Below, piece by piece: positions 1 through 7,546 of a DNA stretch of 64,000 nucleotides. Position numbers and translations under genes: made by a program. Positions within the stretch are counted from its first letter, which is position 1; each line of letters starts with the position of its first letter. Origin of the DNA: Rothia gullae (GTDB lineage Bacteria > Actinomycetota > Actinomycetes > Actinomycetales > Micrococcaceae); assembly GCF_024294905.1 (NCBI RefSeq), contig NZ_JANCOC010000001.1:343093-407092 (forward strand), in the 5' to 3' direction. The notes under the pieces are model-generated. The model saw only the letters and a list, made by a program, of their open reading frames with translations, had not been told where the DNA came from and searched no databases.

Positions 1-2197
1 CTGCCGCCGCGTCGGCACGCAGCTTCTCCGGTAGGAGCTCGTCGCGTTCTTCGGCGGGGACGGTGTGGACGAACGGGACGAGGTTCATGCGCCTCCACAC
101 GGACTCGCCGCCGTCTTCAACGGCGGGCTGGTGGTTGCCCATCAGGTGTAGGTGGTGGGTGGGGGTGAACTCGAAGAAGTCCTTGCTCATGAAGCGGGCG
201 GTGATGCGGTCGCCGCCGGTGAGCATCTTGAGTTTCGCTTCGTCGAGGGTGTCGGTTGCGTTGGTTTCGGAGCCGACGACGAAGCGTTTGCCGTTGAGGC
301 GTGCGAGTTCGGTGGCGTGTTCTTGGAAGGGTTTCTTCATGAGGAATCCGGCGGGTAGGGTTGCGGCGTAGTCGCCGAGTGCGCCGGCGATGGCGTCGTA
401 GTAGACGGACTTGCCGTTGCCGCCGGTGCCGTAGGCGAAGGCGAAGACGTGCTCACGCTGCAGACCGGTCGCAGAGTAGCCGGCAAGCCTCTGCATGTAC
501 CCGGTGAGAGCCTGGTCGTGGTTGAAGGTGGTGGCGAGGAACCGCTCCCAGGTGGTGGAGGTGCCTGCGGGTGCCACGGCGGTTTGTTTGGTGTGCATGT
601 GCCCGGGCGTGTGTGGCATGAGTTCTCCTGTTCTGAGGTTGATGATTCCGGTGGGGGTGTTGAGTTCGTCGAGGTGGGTGTCGAAGGCGGAGGCGGGGAC
701 TGCGATGGTGGGCTGGACTTTGAGGAGTCCGAGTAGGGCGGTGGAGCCTCGGTGGGAGCGGGCGTAGCGGATGAGCGCGTGCGCTTCCTTGTTGACTCGT
801 GGTGCGCCACCTTCAGGGCCTGGTTCGATGGGTGGCTTGAGGGCGGCTGCGAAGCTCAGCAGCGCGAGCTTGGTGTCGCCGCCAGTGTCGGGCTGTTCGG
901 TCCAGCGGGTGCCGGTCCAGTGGAAGAAGCGGCCGCGATCCGTGTTGAAGCGGACGTGGTTGCCGAAGAGGGCGGTGAAGGCGCGGATGAGCCCGAGTTC
1001 GGTCCAGTCGGTAATGGTGGTGGCGCCGTCACTGCTGGTTGTGGGTTCTTCCGTGGTGGTGGTTGCTGTTTCGGGTGCCTGTTCCCTCACCGCCGGCACC
1101 TCTGACGGTGCCTCTGTTGTGGCGGGTGGCGGTGTGGGTGGTGCCGGGTGGCGTGCGGGTAGGATGTCGGAGAGTTTCACGGTGATGGGTGCTTTCTCAC
1201 CAAATCCTGCGGCTGCGAGGGCGCGTGCGGCGGCGGTGTCGTCACCGCCATGGTTGAGCAGTGAGTAGGCGCGGAATTTGGTGATGGGTTCTTCGATGGG
1301 GAAGTTGGGGACGGAGGATGAGAAGACGTAGAGGCGGTCGCGGTCGTCGGCGTGGCCGGTGGATGCGGAGTGCCCGTCGCGGGGGTTTTTGCCGGGGCGT
1401 GTCCAGAACCGTTCACCGCTGGTGAGCGTGGAGTGGAGGGCCCAGCCGTGGGGGGTGAGGATGTCTGCCCAGTCGGTCTGTCGTTCGTAGTCGTCTCCGG
1501 GCTTCAGGCCGCCCTCTGCCGCGCTTTCACCCGTGGGGCGGGTGATGGTGGGTTTGGGGGTGCTAAAGAGCGTTACGGGGGCCTCTGGGGTTTCGTCGAG
1601 GGTGTCGGTGATTGCCTTGTGGAAGGCTGCGCGCTCGGTTTCGGTGATGGTGGGGGCGGTTTCGGGTCCGCCGGCAAGCACCTGCCAGGGGTTGCCGGTC
1701 TTGTGGTGGCTGCCGGGGGTGGGTGCGGCGATGAAGTAGCCGCCTTCGCCGCGGGTTTCGGCGAGGACTTCACCGGCGGCGTTGCGTGCGAGTTTGGTGT
1801 TGCCGGGCACCTTTGCGCCTGCCTCGAGGCGGTAGATCCAGTGGAAGCCGCCGGAGGGTGAGAGTTCGAGCCAGCCGCTGTTGAGGCGTTCCCAGAGGCG
1901 GGCGTGGCCGCGTTCGGTCATGGTGGCGGCAATCTTGGGCAGGTCGGCTGCGGCGCGTCCCTCAATTTCGGTCATCTCAAGACGGTCACTGGCGGCACCG
2001 GTGACGATGGCGATGCCGAGGTTGCGCCGGTTGCCGTCCTTGTACCATTCGGTGACTTCTGCGATGGGGGCGGGGGCGGTCTGGTATGCCTTCCAGGGTA
2101 GGGCGGGGGCTTTGGTGCCGTCGGGGCGGGTGGGGATGATAGAGAGGCGCTGGTTGCGTAGGTGGAGGGCGGTTTCGAGGGTGACGGGGGTTCCCAT
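1..2197 (-). CDS. Phage/satellite replication protein: prim-pol plus D5/P4-type helicase (C-terminus off window)
   Basis: Reading the minus strand from an ATG at 2197 gives one open frame of 732 codons to the window edge, so the C-terminus is missing. The N-terminus has the bifunctional primase/polymerase signature (IPTRPDGTKAPALPWKAYQ, about residues 20-38). The later half has the D5_N/P4-family helicase pattern: a FNTHLDELNTPTGIINL-like stretch, a Walker A loop (GTGGNGKSV, about residue 590), then RFVVGSETN and LMGNHQPAV. Such proteins prime and unwind DNA at a phage, satellite or plasmid origin. The acidic catalytic site of prim-pol, usually DxD, reads as EMTEIEG here, so polymerase activity is uncertain. 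It is the last gene seen in the leftward early operon. The family call is firm; whether the element is a phage or a satellite is not decided. Confidence 0.85.
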   Translation of the reverse strand, partial: MGTPVTLETALHLRNQRLSIIPTRPDGTKAPALPWKAYQTAPAPIAEVTEWYKDGNRRNLGIAIVTGAASDRLEMTEIEGRAAADLPKIAATMTERGHARLWERLNSGWLELSPSGGFHWIYRLEAGAKVPGNTKLARNAAGEVLAETRGEGGYFIAAPTPGSHHKTGNPWQVLAGGPETAPTITETERAAFHKAITDTLDETPEAPVTLFSTPKPTITRPTGESAAEGGLKPGDDYERQTDWADILTPHGWALHSTLTSGERFWTRPGKNPRDGHSASTGHADDRDRLYVFSSSVPNFPIEEPITKFRAYSLLNHGGDDTAAARALAAAGFGEKAPITVKLSDILPARHPAPPTPPPATTEAPSEVPAVREQAPETATTTTEEPTTSSDGATTITDWTELGLIRAFTALFGNHVRFNTDRGRFFHWTGTRWTEQPDTGGDTKLALLSFAAALKPPIEPGPEGGAPRVNKEAHALIRYARSHRGSTALLGLLKVQPTIAVPASAFDTHLDELNTPTGIINLRTGELMPHTPGHMHTKQTAVAPAGTSTTWERFLATTFNHDQALTGYMQRLAGYSATGLQREHVFAFAYGTGGNGKSVYYDAIAGALGDYAATLPAGFLMKKPFQEHATELARLNGKRFVVGSETNATDTLDEAKLKMLTGGDRITARFMSKDFFEFTPTHHLHLMGNHQPAVEDGGESVWRRMNLVPFVHTVPAEERDELLPEKLRADAAA

Positions 2198-2322
2198 GGC
2201 GTGTCCTTCAGATGGGTTGGCTGGTCTGGTTTGGCTGGAGGGGTGGGTGTGCCCCGCGCGGTTGGTGTGTGGAAGTCCGCGCGGGGCACTATCGGGTTAC
2301 CTGTGAAGGTAGATGTGCGTCG

Positions 2323-3045
2323 CTAGTTTGCGGCACGGATGGTGGCCACGGTCTCGGTGGTGACGGGCAGACCGGTCCCGGCGAGGGTCGCAGCGATCTG
2401 CTCATCAGCCTGGCCGGTGCCGATGAGGGCGGTGACTGCCTGGCGTACTGCGTCGGGGACGGCGGGGACCGGTGCCGGGGTTGCAGGTGCTACAGGCTGA
2501 GCTGCCGGGGCGGGTGCAGGCTGTGCCACAGGTGCAGGTGCTACAGGTGCCGCGGGTGCTACAGGCTGTGCGACCGGCTGTGCTGGTGCCTGGTTGGTGA
2601 ACATGCCACCAGCCGGTGCCGGAGCCTGGTATGCCGCCGTGTAGACCTTGCGGGGGTTCGCCGGGTTCTTGCTGTTCGGGTCAAAACCGGAGAAAGTCAC
2701 GGTCAGCTGGCCACCAATGTCGATAGTGCCGGCACCCACCTGGTGTACTGCCTGGCGGATGGCGGAGAGGATGGAGCCGGAGCGTCCGTCCTCAACGACC
2801 CAGAGGGTGCGCTTGCCGGTATCGTTAGCGTCCTGCGGGTCACGCTCAGTGGTGTCGAGGGTGACTGCGACCTGCATCTTCGGGCGGGTGCGTTCCTTGT
2901 CCCAGTAGGCAAGCTCATTGGAGCCGTACTCGGTTGCCTGGCGTGCGTCGCTGACCTCGGTGATGGTGCCGGTGTGGGTGTCGCCGGGGTTGGTGAACTT
3001 CCAGGAGTGGGAGGCGCGGGGTGCGAAGAAATCGAAAGCGGACAT
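2323..3045 (-). CDS. Phage replication-module protein, unrecognised, with Ala/Pro/Val-rich linker
   Basis: A 240-residue protein starting at an ATG with a good AAAGGA ribosome site. Residues 1-130 form a mixed, probably folded domain (WKFTNPGDTHTGTITEV, then TERDPQDANDTGKRTLWVV). Residues 135-195 are a low-complexity run of PAPVAQP-type repeats, and the last 45 residues look like a small helical domain (DAVRQAVTALIGTGQADEQI). It lies between the helicase and the Cas4-like nuclease, so a single-strand DNA-binding or recombination accessory role is plausible, but no diagnostic motif was recognised. Confidence 0.7.
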   Translation of the reverse strand: MSAFDFFAPRASHSWKFTNPGDTHTGTITEVSDARQATEYGSNELAYWDKERTRPKMQVAVTLDTTERDPQDANDTGKRTLWVVEDGRSGSILSAIRQAVHQVGAGTIDIGGQLTVTFSGFDPNSKNPANPRKVYTAAYQAPAPAGGMFTNQAPAQPVAQPVAPAAPVAPAPVAQPAPAPAAQPVAPATPAPVPAVPDAVRQAVTALIGTGQADEQIAATLAGTGLPVTTETVATIRAAN

Positions 3046-3086
3046 TATGGTTTTCCTTTCAAAAGGGGGTTGATAAAAAATGGGGG

Positions 3087-3833
3087 TTAGATGGTCGCCT
3101 GCTGTGCGGCCTTATCGGCAGGGCACCAGGGGCAGAACCGCTCATTGCACAGCGGGTACATCGCCAGCGTCGCGTCCTTGCCGATTGCGTCGATGAGGCT
3201 GACCAGCTGGTTTGCCTTAGCGAGCGCAGCTTCTGCAATCTCGGGCTGGTAGGGTTCCCACCAGAAGTAGGCGTCGCCAAGTTCACCGTCACGGGGTAGG
3301 AACGCGATCATGACCTGGGCGACTTCGTAGCCGGCGTTGACCCAGCCGGTGCCGTACAGGTGCGCCTGTACCCGGTACTGGTTGGATGGGCCGGAAGCCT
3401 TATATTTTTTGAGCATCGCCGGGCCGACGAATTTCCAGTCAATGACAGTGCGGTCGTTGATGCTGAACAGGTCGCTTGAGCCGGTGATGTCTACGCCGCC
3501 AATCTGCCCGACAGTGACGCGGTTCTCGACGAGGTACCCTTCGTTCTTGTGGGCGCCGAACCATTCCTCCATTTGGGTGTGGCAGGCGGTGCCGACGGTG
3601 GGTTTCCAGGCGATGCCGCGGTCGGGTTCGGTGTCTCCGGCGAGCTTGTGGATGAGACGGCGGGTGCAGTCCATGCCGATCTCGGAGGGGCCGATGCGCT
3701 TCTGGAGGCTGCGGGGATGAGCGGTGATGGAGTCAGTAATAACGTTCATGATGCCTGCGACGGTGATGTCGGCGGTGTAGGCTTCTGTCTGCCCTGCCCC
3801 TGCTGGGGGTTTGGCGATGGTGGGGGTGACCAA
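3087..3833 (-). CDS. PD-(D/E)XK exonuclease, Cas4/RecB-like with four-cysteine cluster
   Basis: A 248-residue protein. The nuclease core is GSSDLFSINDRTVIDWKFV (about residues 115-135), matching D-x(n)-(D/E)xK with DWK as the final part. One cysteine in the N-terminal third (GMDCTRR) plus three near the C-terminus (LCNERFCPWC) match the split iron-sulfur layout of Cas4 and AddB-type nucleases. Phage members process DNA ends during recombination or replication. The only sensible start is TTG at 3833, behind AGGAAGG. It is 28 bases from the preceding gene in the leftward operon and upstream of the helicase. No cas genes are nearby, so a CRISPR role is not suggested. Confidence 0.8.
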   Translation of the reverse strand: MVTPTIAKPPAGAGQTEAYTADITVAGIMNVITDSITAHPRSLQKRIGPSEIGMDCTRRLIHKLAGDTEPDRGIAWKPTVGTACHTQMEEWFGAHKNEGYLVENRVTVGQIGGVDITGSSDLFSINDRTVIDWKFVGPAMLKKYKASGPSNQYRVQAHLYGTGWVNAGYEVAQVMIAFLPRDGELGDAYFWWEPYQPEIAEAALAKANQLVSLIDAIGKDATLAMYPLCNERFCPWCPADKAAQQATI

Positions 3834-3861
3834 CGTGCGTGTCCTTCCTAGTGGGTGGTGG

Positions 3862-4608
3862 TTAGCGGATGGTGAGGCGTGCGGTGGAGTCTTCGGCGAA
3901 CTGGTCCTTCAGCGCCGGGGCGAGGGTTTTCAGGTCGACCTTGTGGATGACCCGGTAGAACTGCGGGAACGCCTCGGGGCTGTAGGTTGCGGCGAACTGG
4001 GCCTCGTTGAATCGGCGGGGGTGGGAGACGGTGAGGGTTGCGTCGCCGCAGGTGTACTTGCCGTTCGGCAGGGCCTTCAGCTGCTCTTCGATTCGGGCGG
4101 CTTCTTCCTTCAGGGCGGCGATGTCGGCCTGGATGTTGACGAGTTCGAGGGCGAGTGCCTTCAGCTGCTCGTCGGTGATGGTTGCGCCGGTGAGGGTGGT
4201 GTGGGTGGTCATTTCGTTACCTTTCTTGGGGGTGGGGTTGAGGCGGTTGCAGCGGGCGGTGAGCCAGCCGGTGAGCGTCTCGTGGTTGTGGACGTCACGC
4301 GCTGTGGTGAGCGTGGTGACGGGTACTGGGGGTGCCGCCATCGCCTTCGTGGTCATGAAGGGAATCCAGGGCTCCCTACCTTCTGCTTTTGCACGCCTCT
4401 GTTCGCGTTTGATGCAGGTTTTGCAGTCGGGGTTGGTTTGGTGGGCGGGTTGCCCGCAGGCGGCGCAGACGTTTTTGCGGGGTGTGGGGATGCCTCGGGG
4501 GTCTCCTGCCCTGCACCAGCGGGCGTGCCTGTTGCCGCAGGCTGCGCAGTTGGGGTTGCGTTCTAGCGCGTCCTGCCCGCATGCCCCGCAGAGCTTCTTG
4601 ACAGCCAT
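3862..4608 (-). CDS. Zinc-ribbon protein fused in frame to a helical C-terminal domain; possible internal start at 4212
   Basis: 248 residues from ATG 4608, which has AGGCGG overlapping the end of the upstream gene. The N-terminus has repeated CxxC pairs (CGACG, CAACGNRHARWC, CAACG, CKTC), so one or two zinc ribbons. A linker follows, and then from about residue 133 a second unit with a coiled-coil stretch (LVNIQADIAALKEEAARIEEQLKAL) and a mixed C-terminus. This second unit begins with an in-frame ATG at 4212 preceded by AAGAAAGG at good spacing, so it may also be made alone, or this may be two genes fused by loss of a stop. The longer frame upstream of 4608 lacks support and overlaps the next gene. 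Function unknown. Confidence 0.65.
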   Translation of the reverse strand: MAVKKLCGACGQDALERNPNCAACGNRHARWCRAGDPRGIPTPRKNVCAACGQPAHQTNPDCKTCIKREQRRAKAEGREPWIPFMTTKAMAAPPVPVTTLTTARDVHNHETLTGWLTARCNRLNPTPKKGNEMTTHTTLTGATITDEQLKALALELVNIQADIAALKEEAARIEEQLKALPNGKYTCGDATLTVSHPRRFNEAQFAATYSPEAFPQFYRVIHKVDLKTLAPALKDQFAEDSTARLTIR

Positions 4609-4613
4609 GGGGT

Positions 4614-4853
4614 TTACCGCCTCTTGAGGGCGATGAGGCTGGCGGTTGCGGCGAGCACGGACAGGGCGAGCGCTGCGTTCGCCTTGGCGTCGAGTGCCTC
4701 GTTGGCTTCGTTGAGTGCGTTGACAGCGATGGTGAGGCGTTTCGCCTGGGTTCGCCATTCTGCGACGTCCTGGCGGGTGGTGCGGTGTAGTTCTTGGTGG
4801 CGTTCGCGGGCTTCGAAGATGCGGTTCTCAACGCCGGAGAAGATGGTGGGCAT
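4614..4853 (-). CDS. Small coiled-coil protein with C-terminal hydrophobic segment
   Basis: 79 residues starting at ATG 4853 (AAGGAAG upstream); the longer frame to 4889 would overlap the preceding gene. It begins MPTIFSGVENRIFEARER, is helical and charged through residue 50, and ends with a hydrophobic stretch (AALALSVLAATASLIALKRR), consistent with a short tail-anchored membrane protein. It sits in the leftward phage operon. No family recognised. Confidence 0.6.
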   Translation of the reverse strand: MPTIFSGVENRIFEARERHQELHRTTRQDVAEWRTQAKRLTIAVNALNEANEALDAKANAALALSVLAATASLIALKRR

Positions 4854-4855
4854 GT

Positions 4856-5194
4856 TTATTTCTTCCTTCCTTCGTAGGGGTTGTTCCAATCGATGCTGGA
4901 GCGCTTCAAGCGGGGCGGGGTGAGCTGTTCCTCGTTGGGAATGATGTGCCGGTACTCGCGCTTTGCACGGAGCGCTTTTTCTGCCTGGCAGAGTGCATGG
5001 TCGAGAGTGGAGCGGGTGAAGCAGAACCCGGTGTCTTTGCTCCAGGCGGCGGGGTTGAGTGTGCGCCGGTAGACGCGGTTGGTGATGGTGAGCGGTTTGA
5101 CGCCAAGGAATACGGCGGCTTCAGCCGCGCTATAGAGGGGCTTCTCCCCATCCCAGTCGCCCGGGTGCGGGAGGCTATCTGCGATATGTCCCAT
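4856..5194 (-). CDS. HTH (AlpA/MerR-like) DNA-binding protein of the phage operon
   Basis: 112 residues from ATG 5194, overlapping the end of the upstream gene by 20 bases. The segment PLYSAAEAAVFLGVKPLTITNRVYRR (residues 19-44) reads as a helix-turn-helix of the kind seen in excisionases and AlpA-type regulators. The C-terminus is basic and ends in GRKK. Likely a DNA-binding accessory of the element; whether it is an excisionase or a transcription factor cannot be told. The upstream-extended frame to 5464 is rejected because it runs through the neighbouring genes. Confidence 0.6.
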   Translation of the reverse strand: MGHIADSLPHPGDWDGEKPLYSAAEAAVFLGVKPLTITNRVYRRTLNPAAWSKDTGFCFTRSTLDHALCQAEKALRAKREYRHIIPNEEQLTPPRLKRSSIDWNNPYEGRKK

Positions 5195-5387
5195 GGGTGT
5201 CTCCTGTGGTGTGGTTGTGGATGAATGAGCCGATGAGGATTGCGGCGGCTGCGGGGATGAGTGCGGCGGCGAAGATGATGGCGCGGAGGGCGATGTCTTC
5301 CTGTGCGGTGCCGATACCTGTGATGAGGATGGACGCGGCGACGCATGCCCAGGTGAGGGCGCGTGCGGTGCGGATAGTGCGTTCCAT
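5175..5387 (-). CDS. Small two-span membrane protein
   Basis: 70 residues, ATG 5387 with AAGGAA. Two hydrophobic segments (LTWACVAASILITGIG and IIFAAALIPAAAAILIGSFI) with a short loop between. Its end overlaps the start of the HTH gene by 20 bases, suggesting translational coupling. It has the size of a holin or a superinfection-exclusion protein, but position in the early operon argues against a lysis role. Function unknown. Confidence 0.55.
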   Translation of the reverse strand: MERTIRTARALTWACVAASILITGIGTAQEDIALRAIIFAAALIPAAAAILIGSFIHNHTTGDTHGTYRR

Positions 5388-5397
5388 TGGTGGTTCC

Positions 5398-5928
5398 TTA
5401 CGAGACGATGAGGAAAGCGAAGATGGTGATGGCGGTGATTGCCCAGACCCCGACGGTGATCCATGCGAGTTGGATGAGTCGCTTGTTGGTTTCGTTGAGC
5501 TCTTCGCGCAGGATGTCGGTTTCCTGCTGGAGAGCGTCCGCGCGGCCGTTCACATTGTTGGTGTAGGCGATGAGCTGGGCGATTGCTTCTTGGTGTTCCT
5601 TCTGCACGCTGTTAGTCAGCTTGTTGATGGTCACCTGATTGGCGTTGATGAGCATCTGTCGCCTAGTGACCCCTTTGAGGATCGTGACCGCGTGTTCAAC
5701 CGCTGCTACCTTGCCTTTGGTTTCGATGACGTTCTGCCGGGTTTGTTCGTTCTGCCCTTCGAAGCGGGCGGTCCAGACGACGAGCTTGTTACAGATGTCA
5801 CAGGTCTCTCCCTGTAGGGCGGCGATGGAGTTGTTGATGCTGGCGATGTCGTCGATGATGCCTTGGATTGCGGTGTGGCGGTGGTGGCGGCCTGCTGCGC
5901 GGTCACGCTTAGTCTTGGGGTTGGTCAT
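5398..5928 (-). CDS. Coiled-coil protein with C-terminal membrane anchor
   Basis: 176 residues, ATG 5928 behind AAGGACG. A basic N-terminus (KTKRDRAAGRHHRH) is followed by long helical, coiled-coil-prone sequence from about residue 25 to 150, including one CDIC pair near residue 43, and a C-terminal transmembrane span (ITVGVWAITAITIFAFLIV). It is predicted to be tail-anchored with the coiled coil in the cytoplasm. It lies head-to-head with the rightward gene at 5980. Unrecognised; a membrane-linked phage accessory is a guess. Confidence 0.6.
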   Translation of the reverse strand: MTNPKTKRDRAAGRHHRHTAIQGIIDDIASINNSIAALQGETCDICNKLVVWTARFEGQNEQTRQNVIETKGKVAAVEHAVTILKGVTRRQMLINANQVTINKLTNSVQKEHQEAIAQLIAYTNNVNGRADALQQETDILREELNETNKRLIQLAWITVGVWAITAITIFAFLIVS

Positions 5929-5979
5929 GGTGTGTCGTCCTTCCTGACTGGTGTGGGGTGGGCGGTTAGGATTGTGGGT

Positions 5980-6501
5980 ATGGATATCTCAACTCTTTTT
6001 TCTGGCGGTTCAGCGATTGCGGCTATCGTCTCTGTCTTTTTCGCGATTGTTTCCTGGTATCAGTCCCTTGGCTCGAAGAAAGCGAAGGCTAAGGCTGAGG
6101 AGGCACACAGGGCGGCGTTAGAGATGCGTGATGCCGCGGTTCGTGCTGCTGCGGCTGCGGAGGAGCGTGCCCGGCAGATGGAACAAATCGTTGCTGAAGA
6201 GCAGAAGCAGTCCGAGTCTCAGGCCAAGATTGAGTCTCACCTGTGGAGGCCCACATTTGAGCTGACTTGGACCAGGGGCGACACCTTTCTGCTGCGCAAC
6301 GTCACTGGTGAATCCGTCGAGGTGGTTGAGGTGGCGAATCTGGATGATTTCGTCCGCTGCGAGCAGGTTCAGCAGGTGTTCCGCCCCGGCGAGTCGCTGC
6401 GCATCTTCATGCTGGGTGCTTCCGGTAAGCCGTTGCCGTCGAACCTAGAGCTTCGAATCCGTGGGGTCGATGAGGTTATCCCCGTCCCGATTCGCCGATA
6501 G
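5980..6501 (+). CDS. Membrane-anchored coiled-coil protein, reverse-oriented cargo gene in the phage operon
   Basis: 173 residues from ATG 5980. An N-terminal transmembrane span (GSAIAAIVSVFFAIVSWYQSL), a charged alanine-rich coiled coil (residues 25-85) and a beta-rich C-terminal domain of about 85 residues (LWRPTFELTWTRGDTFLLRN). There is no ribosome site, but TAGGAT lies 7 bases before the ATG, so a leaderless mRNA is possible. It is the only rightward gene inside the leftward early operon and has its own candidate promoter, the arrangement of a lysogenic-conversion gene. Its end overlaps the convergent gene at 6445 by 57 bases. Function unknown. Confidence 0.65.
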   Translation: MDISTLFSGGSAIAAIVSVFFAIVSWYQSLGSKKAKAKAEEAHRAALEMRDAAVRAAAAAEERARQMEQIVAEEQKQSESQAKIESHLWRPTFELTWTRGDTFLLRNVTGESVEVVEVANLDDFVRCEQVQQVFRPGESLRIFMLGASGKPLPSNLELRIRGVDEVIPVPIRR

Positions 6502-6642
6502 CTCGCGCTCCTTTTCTTCCTTCTTTTCTTCCCAGGCATCTTTAGTTACCAAGAGGCAGAAGAGTCCGGAGATGAAGGCTGCGGTAACGCTGGCGCCGAA
6601 GCAGACGGCGTTGAATACGAGTTTGAACTGGTCGGGTTCCAT
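6445..6642 (-). CDS. Single-span membrane micro-protein
   Basis: 65 residues, ATG 6642 with AGGAAGG at good spacing. One transmembrane segment (LVFNAVCFGASVTAAFISGLFCLLV) and a charged cytoplasmic tail (KKEEKERELSANRDGD). Its 3' end overlaps the convergent gene 5980-6501. Unrecognised. Confidence 0.55.
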   Translation of the reverse strand: MEPDQFKLVFNAVCFGASVTAAFISGLFCLLVTKDAWEEKKEEKERELSANRDGDNLIDPTDSKL

Positions 6643-6669
6643 TAGTGTTTTCCTTCCTGGGTGGTGCGG

Positions 6670-6942
6670 TTATTTTTGCTTCAATTGGTCGAGTAACTTA
6701 CGAACCTTTTCCTCCCTCTTCTTTTCCGCCTCTTCTTCCTCCTCTGGGGAGAGGGGTAGAAGGAGCCCTTGGATGGTGAATTCTTTGACGTCGATGCGGT
6801 TGTCGTAGGTGATAGCCACTTCGACGTTGCTGAGTTTCATCCCCGCGGCAATCTGCCGGATCAGGCGGAGGGTTCTTTCTCCGATTTCTTGGAGCATGTT
6901 GTTCTCTTCGGATGAGAAGAGAGGCTCTTCATGCGGGTTCAT
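6670..6942 (-). CDS. Small charged hypothetical protein of the phage operon
   Basis: 90 residues, ATG 6942 behind AAGGAG. Predicted mostly helical with a glutamate/lysine-rich C-terminus (LSPEEEEEAEKKREEKVRKLLDQLKQK). No transmembrane span and no recognised motif. Ten bases separate it from the HTH gene upstream, so it is probably cotranscribed. Confidence 0.55.
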   Translation of the reverse strand: MNPHEEPLFSSEENNMLQEIGERTLRLIRQIAAGMKLSNVEVAITYDNRIDVKEFTIQGLLLPLSPEEEEEAEKKREEKVRKLLDQLKQK

Positions 6943-6952
6943 TACTGGCTCC

Positions 6953-7174
6953 TTAGTTGTTGGTGTGAGTGACAGGCAGCTTGCTCAGCCAGGCGGTGAC
7001 GGCGGTTGAGGTGTAGTAGACGCGGCCTCCGCGCTGTCCCGTGGTGGTTCGGATGAATTCGGGTCCGGTGCGTGCCGTTCGCCAATCGGCGAGGGTCGTG
7101 GCAGAAACGCCGAGAGCCTCGGCAAGTTCATCGGGCGACCAGATGGTTAGTCCCTCGTGAGGGATGGTTAGCAT
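6953..7174 (-). CDS. Excisionase-like HTH protein
   Basis: 73 residues, ATG 7174 with AGAAAGG. The whole protein is one winged-helix-like unit: IWSPDELAEALGVSATTLADWRTARTGPEF followed by GGRVYYTSTAVTAWL, the typical layout of HTH_17/excisionase-family proteins. It is the first gene after the palindromic operator at 7194-7211 and is likely a directionality factor or early regulator. Which of the two small HTH proteins (this one or 4856-5194) is the true excisionase is open. Confidence 0.7.
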   Translation of the reverse strand: MLTIPHEGLTIWSPDELAEALGVSATTLADWRTARTGPEFIRTTTGQRGGRVYYTSTAVTAWLSKLPVTHTNN

Positions 7175-7193
7175 TTTGTGTCCTTTCTATGGA

Positions 7194-7211
7194 TGAGTCT
7201 AATTAGACTCA
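7194..7211. promoter_or_regulatory. Phage operator O1, perfect 18-bp palindrome
   Basis: TGAGTCTAATTAGACTCA is a perfect palindrome between the XRE gene (ending at 7226) and the excisionase-like gene (starting at 7174). The right half is repeated at 7486-7496 in the divergent promoter region, and both sites are followed by a GGTAAAAATTTT-like tract. Its place and shape fit a repressor operator; which HTH protein binds is not known. Confidence 0.7.
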
Positions 7212-7225
7212 CATGGGTAAAAATT

Positions 7226-7444
7226 TTAGGGCGTGGTCTCACCCCGCAGGAGTCTATGGGCGGGGACTCCTAGCCAGTCGGAGATTTTGGCGAGCTCGGA
7301 TAGTCGCAGGTCTGCCTTGCCTCGCAGGGCATGACTGACGTATTTTTGCGATTTTCCTAGCTTTTCGGAGAGCTCCGCTTGGGTTTTTCCCTGCCCACGC
7401 ATGGCGTATCCGATGGCCGCGAGCGCCTTGTCTGTCTCGGTCAT
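7226..7444 (-). CDS. XRE-family HTH regulator, Cro-like
   Basis: 72 residues. The HTH is KTQAELSEKLGKSQKYVSHALRGK (about residues 20-43), followed by a short helical tail ending LLRGETTP. Start chosen at ATG 7444 because AGGAGG lies 5 bases upstream; the in-frame GTG at 7450 overlaps that ribosome site. Divergent from the repressor-like gene at 7547 and first in the leftward operon, so it occupies the position of Cro in lambda-type switches. Confidence 0.75.
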   Translation of the reverse strand: MTETDKALAAIGYAMRGQGKTQAELSEKLGKSQKYVSHALRGKADLRLSELAKISDWLGVPAHRLLRGETTP

Positions 7445-7478
7445 GCGCACCTCCTTTCCTGTGGTGATATGCCTAGTA

Positions 7479-7496
7479 TGACCCCAATTAGACTCA
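7479..7496. promoter_or_regulatory. Phage operator O2, imperfect copy of O1
   Basis: TGACCCCAATTAGACTCA keeps the right half of O1 exactly and diverges in the left half. It lies between the divergent HTH genes 7226-7444 and 7547-7948. This is the expected place for control of the lysogeny switch. Confidence 0.6.
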
Positions 7497-7533
7497 AAAT
7501 CAAGTTTTTATGGTAAAAATTTTTTCCTAGAGG

Positions 7534-7539
7534 TAATCT
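7534..7539 (+). promoter_or_regulatory. Candidate -10 element of the repressor-like gene
   Basis: TAATCT ends 7 bases before the ATG at 7547 and there is no ribosome site. Transcription would start at or next to the A of the ATG, a leaderless arrangement as known for lambda cI from PRM. The -35 is not evident. Confidence 0.45.
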
Positions 7540-7546
7540 AGTTGAT

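Noticed and set aside
3087-3833. CRISPR-associated Cas4
   Set aside because: The Cas4-like fold is common in phages and there are no other cas genes or array in the window.
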